Of a DNA stretch of 28,404 nucleotides, positions 1-6,900 are shown one piece after another. The notes beneath the pieces are model-generated. The model was not told where the DNA came from, ran no database searches, and was given only the letters and a program-made list of their open reading frames with translations. How positions within the stretch are numbered: the first letter of the stretch is position 1; each line of letters begins with the position of its first letter. The stretch is from a virus, in the IMG/VR virus record IMGVR_UViG_3300031721_000034, positions 1-28,404 of that record. One strand, written 5' to 3'. The translations under genes were made by a program, and so were the position numbers.

Positions 1-327
1 GCTACCTACCTTGCAAACAACAAAATTAAATTTGAATACGAAAAGGATAAGTTTAAGTATCTTCCTAAGATAAGAACTTACAACCCTGACTTCTACATAC
101 CAGAGACGGATATTTACATAGAAGCTAAAGGGGAGTTCACCACTGCTGACAGGGTTAAGATGGTTCTTGTGCAACAACAACACAAAGACTTAGATATACG
201 CATGGTGTTTATGAACGCAAAGAATAAAATATATAAAGGAAGCAAGACTACCTACGCTGATTGGTGTGACAAGCACAACTACAAGTGGGCGAATGAAACA
301 ATCCCTGCAGATTGGTTAACGAAATGA
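1..327 (+). CDS. T7-like endonuclease I (5' end outside window)
   Basis: The reading frame is open from base 1 to a TGA at 325-327, giving 108 C-terminal residues. The core motif YNPDFYIP followed by IYIEAKGEF matches the PD-(D/E)XK active site of phage T7 gp3: Asp in PDF, then Glu-Ala-Lys eleven and thirteen residues later. T7 has ten and twelve, so there is one extra residue in the loop. The next part (LDIRMVF, IYKGSKTTYADWCDKH, IPADWL) also follows the T7 protein to its C-terminus. The family resolves Holliday junctions and branched DNA and helps degrade host DNA in the cytoplasm. The N-terminal catalytic Glu lies outside the window. The stop overlaps the next ATG as ATGA, so this gene probably shares an operon with the following genes. 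Identification is from motif recall, with high confidence. Confidence 0.9.
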   Translation, partial: ATYLANNKIKFEYEKDKFKYLPKIRTYNPDFYIPETDIYIEAKGEFTTADRVKMVLVQQQHKDLDIRMVFMNAKNKIYKGSKTTYADWCDKHNYKWANETIPADWLTK

Positions 328-659
328 AAAAGAAAAGCACAGATCAAAGTATGCTCCTAGAGAAGAACAAGTACTACATAGTCTTGTCTGACCTAGAAGA
401 TGATAAGTTCCACATGGTAACTTACGATACCACTGGTAAAGTATATGATTGCCACGAGGATCATTCTGTTGCGTCAATCATGTACGAAGGATTGCTTGCT
501 CTTCTAAGACGAAAGGGAGACACAGTGTTTCGTTGTGGTGAGACTGAGATAGAGTTTAACTTTAATGCAGATGAGATAGAGATAGATTTTGATGAAGACT
601 TAGGTGAAATACTTGACACATCGGAGAATGTTGTTAAAGTAGATTTCAGAAAAGATTAA
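324..659 (+). CDS. acidic conserved-type hypothetical protein
   Basis: This encodes 111 residues. I chose the ATG at 324 because it overlaps the upstream TGA (ATGA). A longer reading from a TTG at 312 would run further back into endonuclease I. The N-terminus is Lys-rich and the C-terminal half is strongly acidic (IEIDFDEDLGEILD). There is no signal peptide, membrane segment or Cys pair. I do not recognise the family. Its place between endonuclease I and DUF3310 suggests a role in the DNA-metabolism phase, possibly as a small regulator or DNA mimic, but nothing in the sequence proves that. The stop TAA overlaps the next ATG (TAATG). Confidence 0.75.
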   Translation: MKKKSTDQSMLLEKNKYYIVLSDLEDDKFHMVTYDTTGKVYDCHEDHSVASIMYEGLLALLRRKGDTVFRCGETEIEFNFNADEIEIDFDEDLGEILDTSENVVKVDFRKD

Positions 660-931
660 TGTTAGGTTATAAAGAGTTCATGTTAAAGAGAATAAAAGAA
701 GAAGAAAGTAGTATGGTTGACCATCCTGCACACTACAATGCGTCAAGCATAGAGACTATAGATATTATAGCTTCTATAACTGGCGATGGTTTTGAATCTT
801 ACTTACAAGGAAACATCCTTAAGTATTTAGCTAGGTATAAATACAAGAATGGTGTAGAAGATTTAGAAAAAGCAAAATGGTATTTAAATAAACTAATTGA
901 GACAGTAGGAGAAGACGAAGATGGCATCTAA
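659..931 (+). CDS. DUF3310 family protein
   Basis: This 90-residue protein carries the two DUF3310 signatures: DHPAHYN at residues 21-27, then SIETIDII, and GNILKYLARYKYKNG at 51-65 followed by DLEKAKWYLNKLIE. DUF3310 is common in tailed phages of many hosts. It is often labelled nucleotide kinase because a related region occurs in T7 gp1.7, but this short form has no P-loop and its activity is not established. The start at 659 is supported by TAATG overlap with the upstream gene. An internal Met19 just before the motif is an alternative. The 3' end overlaps the RNR start by 11 bases, so it is coupled to dNTP synthesis, which fits a nucleotide-metabolism role by context only. Confidence 0.88.
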   Translation: MLGYKEFMLKRIKEEESSMVDHPAHYNASSIETIDIIASITGDGFESYLQGNILKYLARYKYKNGVEDLEKAKWYLNKLIETVGEDEDGI

Positions 932-2849
932 TATGTTACCAACTTCTTATCAGGAGTTCATACACAAGTCTAGGTATGCACGTTGGTTAGAAGCAGAAGG
1001 AAGAAGAGAGAACTGGGGCGAGACAGTTGGCAGATATGTAAACTTCATGGAGAAGTCTTTACTTGATAAGCACAACTACAAGCTAGACAAAGTTGATAAA
1101 GAGATGATGGAAGAATACATCACAGGTCTTAGAGTTATGCCATCCATGAGAGCTATGATGACTGCAGGGGAAGCCCTTGAAAGAGATAACACGTGTGGAT
1201 ATAACTGTAGCTATTTGCCAGTTGATAGTCCAAGATCATTTGATGAAGCTATGTACATACTTATGTGTGGAACTGGTGTGGGATTTAGTGTGGAACGTGA
1301 GAACGTAGACAAGCTACCTATCATCAGCGAGAACATGCAGAAGTCTGACGTTGTGATTTCAGTAGAAGATAGTAAGGCAGGGTGGGCAAAAGCCTACAGA
1401 GAGTTAGTAGCTTTGTTGTACTCAGGTATGATACCATCGTGGGATGTGTCTAAGGTTAGACCTGCTGGTGCAAAGTTAAAAATTATGGGTGGTCGTGCAT
1501 CAGGTGCTGATCCTCTCGTTAACTTATTTAAGTTTACCATAGAGAAGTTTCAAAGTGCTAAGGGAAGAAAGCTATTTCCTATTGAGTGTCACGACCTTAT
1601 GTGTAAGGTAGGAGAAGTTGTAGTTGTAGGTGGTGTCAGACGATCTGCTCTAATCAGCTTATCTAATCTTAATGATGATCAGATGGCACACGCTAAAACT
1701 GGTCAATGGTGGGAGAATGAAGGACAAAGAGCCTTAGCAAACAACTCTGTATCTTACAAGGGCAAGCCTAGTATGGAAACGTACATGAGAGAATGGTTAG
1801 CTTTGTATGAATCTAAGTCAGGTGAACGAGGTATGTTTAATAGACAGGCTGCAGATGATCAGGTAGCTAAGAATGGTAGACGACAAACAGGTCACATGTG
1901 GGGAACTAATCCTTGCAGTGAGATAATACTCAGACCTTACCAATTCTGTAACCTATCTGAAGTTGTTGTCAGAGAGACTGATGACCTAATGGAACTACGA
2001 TCTAAGGTTAGGATTGCTACCATGTTAGGTACATTCCAATCAACTCTCACAGATTTAAAGTACCTGCGAAAGATATGGAAAACAAACACTGAAGAGGAAA
2101 GATTGTTAGGTGTGTCACTCACGGGGATCATGGATCATCCTGTGTTAGCTAGACACGTTGACTCTAAGATATGGCTACAAGAAATGAAGCAAGTAGCAGT
2201 GGATACAAACAAGGAGTATGCAGATAAGATAGGGATACCAAGAAGCACAGCTATCACATGTGTAAAACCAAGTGGTACTGTATCTCAGTTGACTGACTCT
2301 GCATCAGGTATTCATGCCAGACACAATCCGTTTTATATCAGAACTGTACGTGGTGATAACAAAGACCCACTAACACAGTTTATGAAGGAAGAGGGAATAC
2401 CCTTTGAGCCTGATATCACAAAACCTGATAGTGTTACTGTCTTCTCGTTTCCTATGAAATCTCCTAGTGGTGCTATCACTAGAACTGAGATGAGTGCAAT
2501 AGAGCAACTTGAGTTGTGGAAAATCTATGCACTTAACTGGTGTGAACACAAACCGTCTGTGACTATTTCTGTGAAGGAAGAGGAATGGATGGAGGTGGGT
2601 ACTTGGTTGTATGATAATTTTGATATCGCTTCTGGCATATCGTTCTTACCATTCTCCGATCATACCTACCAACAAGCACCGTACCAAGACATAGAGTCTG
2701 AAGATTATCTGGAGTGGAAGGGTCGTGTACCTGCTTCACTTGACTGGGATAAGTTTTCACTGTATGAAAAGGAAGACAATACGAGTGGTTCTCGTGAGTT
2801 GGCTTGTACTGCAGATGCCTGCGAAGTTGTAGACTTGAGTTCAAGCTAA
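921..2849 (+). CDS. class II (adenosylcobalamin-dependent) ribonucleotide reductase
   Basis: This 642-residue single-chain reductase converts ribonucleotides to deoxyribonucleotides for phage DNA synthesis, using a thiyl radical generated with coenzyme B12. Visible catalytic features fit the monomeric Lactobacillus leichmannii type: Asn330, radical Cys332 and Glu334 in the motif NPCSEI; Cys343 eleven residues after Cys332 in FCNLSE; the partner Cys96 in the N-terminal NTCGYNCSY; and the C-terminal shuttle pair Cys629/Cys634 (CTADAC, the same C-x4-C spacing as the model enzyme). KPSGTVSQLTDSASGIHARH at 449-468 is a phosphate/substrate-loop type motif. No separate small subunit gene or ATP-cone is seen, as expected for class II. 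The length is shorter than the bacterial enzyme (about 740) but usual for phage versions. An AGGAG lies about 12 bases before the ATG. It sits between DUF3310 and a nuclease-like gene, overlapping both. Confidence 0.93.
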   Translation: MASNMLPTSYQEFIHKSRYARWLEAEGRRENWGETVGRYVNFMEKSLLDKHNYKLDKVDKEMMEEYITGLRVMPSMRAMMTAGEALERDNTCGYNCSYLPVDSPRSFDEAMYILMCGTGVGFSVERENVDKLPIISENMQKSDVVISVEDSKAGWAKAYRELVALLYSGMIPSWDVSKVRPAGAKLKIMGGRASGADPLVNLFKFTIEKFQSAKGRKLFPIECHDLMCKVGEVVVVGGVRRSALISLSNLNDDQMAHAKTGQWWENEGQRALANNSVSYKGKPSMETYMREWLALYESKSGERGMFNRQAADDQVAKNGRRQTGHMWGTNPCSEIILRPYQFCNLSEVVVRETDDLMELRSKVRIATMLGTFQSTLTDLKYLRKIWKTNTEEERLLGVSLTGIMDHPVLARHVDSKIWLQEMKQVAVDTNKEYADKIGIPRSTAITCVKPSGTVSQLTDSASGIHARHNPFYIRTVRGDNKDPLTQFMKEEGIPFEPDITKPDSVTVFSFPMKSPSGAITRTEMSAIEQLELWKIYALNWCEHKPSVTISVKEEEWMEVGTWLYDNFDIASGISFLPFSDHTYQQAPYQDIESEDYLEWKGRVPASLDWDKFSLYEKEDNTSGSRELACTADACEVVDLSSS

Positions 2850-3355
2850 TGATAGAGATACCAATCAGCGAAGATTATATGCGTCATGCGAGGGAAAAGG
2901 CTTCTTCTGTTGGCATACTGCAGGGAAGTATTACAGGTGGCACTAGCAATATAGTAGGTGCGATAGGCGAGATAATTGTAGCTGATACCATTGGGGCAAC
3001 TGAAGCGAACACAGTTAATTATGATTTAGTAAAAGACGGAAACCGAATTGATGTAAAAACCAAACGGTGTAATACTAGACCACAACCAAACTATGATTGC
3101 TCAGTTGCATCTCATGGAACTAAGCAGGACTGTGACAGTTATGTGTTCGTGAGGATACTGACTGATCTCAGTAAGGCTTGGATTCTAGGTAGCATACCTA
3201 AGAAAGATTACTACGATAAAGCTACCAGATACAAGAAAGGTCAAGTTGACCCAAGCAACGGTTTTACGTTTAGAACCGATTGTTATAATTTACCAATAAG
3301 TAATTTAGAGCCGATCAATGAAATCAAAAGTCAAAGCAAAACTGTTCTCGATTGA
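2849..3355 (+). CDS. putative PD-(D/E)XK-fold nuclease-like protein
   Basis: This 168-residue protein starts at the ATG overlapping the RNR stop (TAATG). An in-frame start 15 codons upstream lies wholly inside the RNR gene and is less likely. A PD-(D/E)XK-like arrangement is visible: Glu41 in GAIGEIIVAD, Asp59 in NYDLV, and Asp68-Val-Lys70 in NRIDVKTK, followed by a strand with SYVFVRI and AWILGSI. This is the usual helix-strand-strand-strand layout of restriction-enzyme-like folds. Phages use such proteins for host DNA breakdown, recombination or packaging, and I cannot tell which applies here. I found no DNA-binding domain. It is the second nuclease-like gene in the operon after endonuclease I. 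The fold call is inference from the motif. The gene itself is well supported. Confidence 0.75.
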   Translation: MIEIPISEDYMRHAREKASSVGILQGSITGGTSNIVGAIGEIIVADTIGATEANTVNYDLVKDGNRIDVKTKRCNTRPQPNYDCSVASHGTKQDCDSYVFVRILTDLSKAWILGSIPKKDYYDKATRYKKGQVDPSNGFTFRTDCYNLPISNLEPINEIKSQSKTVLD

Positions 3356-3539
3356 AGCGTTCCTGACTAGGGATGGTAATGTCGAAGTACTCTACGATGT
3401 AGTAAACCACGATGAGTTTGAGAAGACTATGAACTTGGGGTTACCAATGTACGAGGGAACTACAAAGGTAACCCAATTCATAAAGTTTCTTGAGTCCAAA
3501 GCTAAAGAGATAATGGACAAGTCAGGTGGGTATCTGTGA
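3318..3539 (+). CDS. small hypothetical protein
   Basis: This encodes 73 residues with no recognised family. It overlaps the nuclease-like gene by 38 bases in another frame, an unusually long overlap for this genome, so the true start could be later. The only ATG near the 5' end is the one used. The sequence looks like a small mixed alpha/beta protein with a Lys-rich start (MKSKVKAKLFSIEAFL) and an amphipathic C-terminal helix (IKFLESKAKEIMDK). No membrane segment or Cys is present. Its stop overlaps the GTG of the following microprotein as GTGA, which supports it being a translated member of the operon. Confidence 0.6.
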   Translation: MKSKVKAKLFSIEAFLTRDGNVEVLYDVVNHDEFEKTMNLGLPMYEGTTKVTQFIKFLESKAKEIMDKSGGYL

Positions 3540-3661
3540 TACAGTGGTGGGAGATGTGGTTAGTTGTAGCCATAACAATAAACACCACTATCAACACGAT
3601 AGTATTTTTTAAGGGTCGTAAGATATCGAGGGCTAGGGATAAGCCTACTTCATTATCTTAA
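3536..3661 (+). CDS. 41-aa single-pass membrane microprotein
   Basis: A short reading frame opens at a GTG overlapping the upstream TGA (GTGA) and ends with TAA at 3659-3661. It encodes a Trp-rich start (MIQWWEMW), one hydrophobic span at about residues 8-25 (LVVAITINTTINTIVFF) and a basic tail (KGRKISRARDK), i.e. a positive-inside single-pass layout. It closes the + strand operon and runs 17 bases into the 3' end of the last - strand gene. I do not know the family. A role in the membrane, for example a late holin-like or host-takeover peptide, is only a guess. A terminator-like hairpin sits inside this frame, which lowers certainty that it is translated to the end. Confidence 0.5.
   Translation: MIQWWEMWLVVAITINTTINTIVFFKGRKISRARDKPTSLS
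3587..3610 (+). terminator. possible rho-independent terminator of + operon
   Basis: ACTATC at 3587-3592 pairs perfectly with GATAGT at 3598-3603 around a five-base loop, followed by A and six T (3605-3610). The stem is short with only two G-C pairs, so it would be weak, but it lies where two operons converge. It is inside the 41-aa frame. The same hairpin read on the - strand has no T run. Confidence 0.4.
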
Positions 3662-3989
3662 AGTCTTTACCAGATATTTTACCGTCTTTATTCTTATCCA
3701 ATTTAGATTGGTTGCCTACTAAGCCACCACTTTTGTAAGATGCCATTTTAGGTTTCTTAACCTTACCTCCTGCCATCATACCCATGCTGAACTTCTTCTT
3801 CTCAGTCATGCTACCCATAGGACTCATCATTGATGCTTGACCTGTACTGGATTGTCTGTTGCTTTCGGCTAACCCACCCATGTTATATGAAGGTGCTTTT
3901 GCACTTCCCCCCATCATCATAGGTTTTCTCATGGATACTCCACCCCCATAATTCATGCCTTTACGTGGTCCGTTGTAATAAGTTTTCAT
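3645..3989 (-). CDS. Met/Gly-rich small protein with EF-hand-like loop
   Basis: This encodes 114 residues, the last gene of the late operon, starting at the base where the 1686-aa gene ends (TAATG). Residues 1-95 are low complexity: 16 Met in the whole protein, repeated Met-Gly-Gly runs (KPMMMGGSA, YNMGGL, SMGMMAGGKV) and many Lys. Residues 98-109 (DKNKDGKISGKD) match a 12-residue calcium-binding loop, with Asp1, Asn3, Asp5, Gly6, Ile8 and Asp12. Asp rather than Glu at 12 resembles dockerin-type loops. Only one loop is present, so calcium binding would need pairing or a partner. Position after the putative ejection proteins suggests a virion component, by inference. Similar Met/Gly-rich proteins ending in a DxNxDG loop occur in other marine phages as far as I recall. 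Confidence 0.75.
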   Translation of the reverse strand: MKTYYNGPRKGMNYGGGVSMRKPMMMGGSAKAPSYNMGGLAESNRQSSTGQASMMSPMGSMTEKKKFSMGMMAGGKVKKPKMASYKSGGLVGNQSKLDKNKDGKISGKDFKIMK

Positions 3990-6900
3990 TATCTATTTCC
4001 TCTTTGTTCTTTTACTGTTGTTGGGTACACTACATTTTTAGATTTCCAATAGTTCTCGGCATTGTAGTGGGTGTCGTGTTCTAACTGTAAAGTGTTTCTT
4101 AAAGCAGTAGCTGAGTTTTTTATAATAGCTTTTACAAAATAATCTGCGTCTGCTTCTAACACTCTTGTCGGGTCGTTCATAAGATTCAAGATAGTTGAAG
4201 CAACTCTCTCATCATTCATTATTGTATTTAGTATTGCACCATCTGCCATTGCTGAGTATCTTATAGCCATCTCTGCCATGACGTATTCTTTACTGACCAT
4301 ACCCCTAGCTATGTTAAAAGCTTTAGACAAAGTGTTGTTTAATGTGAATCCCGGATTAGGACCTACAGCACTTACCCCACTCTGACTGGCTCGTCTTAGA
4401 ACACTCTGGGCATCCATCTTAGTTCCGTGCCTATACATAGCTACAAGAACTTCTTTTTGTACAGAAGTTACTCCTGCTGAATCCATTAGCTTATTAAATT
4501 TTTCTGATTGAAAAGACAAAGCAGTTCTTACTCCTGTTTCACTTACTTCATCAAACCCAGTTAAAATAGCAAAAGGTATTTCAGGAGTCTCGTAGGAACT
4601 TATAGGTATTTCCTTGCCTGTGTAACTTTTCCACATACTACCATTCTTCTCTTCTCCTCCTGCATACCTTAATACGTCAGCCACAAGAGATTGTAGTGTT
4701 TTATCTTTTTGTTCTAACGTCATTCTTCCTTCGTCAACTAGCCTACTGAGATCATCTACGTATTTATCTACTGAGTTAGGATTACCTTGCATTATAATAT
4801 CGTTGTAAAAAGAATCACCTGTCATGTTATCTTTGTATAACCTACTATTTTCATAAGCTTTAATTCGTTCTTCTTCAAACAATTTAACAGTGGAGTTTTG
4901 GTTAACAGCCTGTTCGTTTTTAACTAATTTAACAAAGTCCTTGTGAGTGTCTTCAAATTTCTTAGATGACATTATGGCATTAGTTATGTGTTCTTCTGAT
5001 CTTAACATGTCTGTAATATTAAAAGCTGGCATAGGAATAATTTCACCGTCTGGCATCTTAACGTTAACCGTTATAAGTTCTTCCATTTTTCTAATGTATT
5101 CATCCCAGTTTTTAAATTCCCCACCACTAGGTAAAGATAAAGCTTTAGGTACGTTTAGCTGACCCTTATCTTTTATTATTATACCACCCAAATTTGTTTG
5201 TTCTAAATTAGGAACTTGCCCTTTTTTTATTTGGGCAGCCACATTGCTAAGACCTTTTGACGAGACAAACTTGCTGTACATAAGGGATTGTAAAATTTCG
5301 GATAATGCGTTTAGCCCTGCTTCTCCTTCAGGACTGCTTAAATCAAACACAGGCTTAACCATAGAACTTAACTGATCAGCAGTAGGCTCTACATATCTAC
5401 CATTTACTTTTACTAACAAGTTCTCTGGGAGAGTGGTTGCAGTCGAGGCAAAGGTAGCAACCAGTCTTTTCATTTCATTTTCAACAAACATTGCCGATTT
5501 ATCATTGGGATTTATAATGGCGTTAATCAAGGGATCAAAAATCTTAGTTGCATCTTTTGAAGTTATAGTTGTTGTTTTTCCATCCATGCCTATAAATTTG
5601 ATAGGAGAACCATCACTCAAACTTAATATTTGATCTCCTACAGTATTTTTATCAAACCTTTGTTTTTCAAGTCTGGCTATAGTCCTTGCATTTATCACCC
5701 CGTTAAAAGCTTCATCGTTAGTGGCATTACCCCAAACTCTAAAGTCTTCATCCATTAAATTAACAATCTGTATTCCCAAAGCTTTTATTGTTGGGTTTTT
5801 ATTTTTTGCATACACTTGCATTGTTTGTCGAAGATTCTCAAATTGCTGAGGGCTTGCTACAAAACTTAAATCTTCTGCGTTAAAATCTAAACCTTCTTTA
5901 TTTTTCAAGTAACTTAAAAGTTGAAAGTTAGTCATACTTTCTGAGTCAGTTAAACCATACTGTCTACGTATAGCACCGTTGTTATTAGCTTCTAATCTAA
6001 ACGACTCAAGAACTTCATTACCATTTTTAAATTCAGTACCCCCAGATTTATTTATTATGCTTATAATTTCAGGGTCATTAAACAACCTTAACATTCCTGT
6101 TTCTGCTGCCCCATTTAAATTATCTAATAACTTTCCCCCTGTGCTACCTCCTAATACAGAACTAATACGAGGGTTACTTAAGTCTGTAACACTCATCTTT
6201 GTTTCTACAGAATAAGCTTCAAACAAATCAAATATCTTAGTGCCTGTGTTACTAAAATCTATCGTTTCTGTTTTATCCACTTGGCTGTAAGCATTTATTA
6301 TCTTGGCTTGCGAAGAAGATTCTATAATAGATGCTAAAGAAAGAACAGTCTTGTTAGCATTGTCTATAGAATTACTTTGGTTGCTAGTTAACTTTAATCT
6401 TCTATTAGATTCTGTTAAAGTTTTTACAAGGTTAGCAGCGGACTTTTGTACATCCCCTTGTTTTATAAGTATATCAGCTTCACCTGAAGAAGTAGTTTTA
6501 CTACCTGTTAAATAAGCTACGGACTTTGCTCTTAACTCAAATAGTTTAGTTAGCATGTTCTCAGGTCCTGCCCCTGAAGTCCAATAGGTTAATAAGTCTG
6601 CGTTAGAGGAGTTCTCAAGTTCACTTATAAAGTTATCTATATTAGAAACCTCTATTGCTTGTTCTCTTTTAAATTGACTTATAGCATTTAAGTTAATTGA
6701 ATCGTACATGCCAGCCATTTTTTTTAATCTTGATATCACCTCTGGGGCAACACCCCCTACGTTCTCCATATTTAAAATGTCTGCTTTTAAACCATCAATA
6801 GTTTCACTTAAAGCTGCTATTCGTTCTTCTCCAAACTTCTGAGTTTTTATAGAATTTCTAACATTTCTTTGAAAGTTTTTTATATCTTTTTTAGAAAAAG

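Noticed and set aside
2563-2844. 93-codon - strand frame at the end of the RNR gene
   Set aside because: It lies entirely within RNR including its conserved Cys tail and has no family resemblance or ribosome site.
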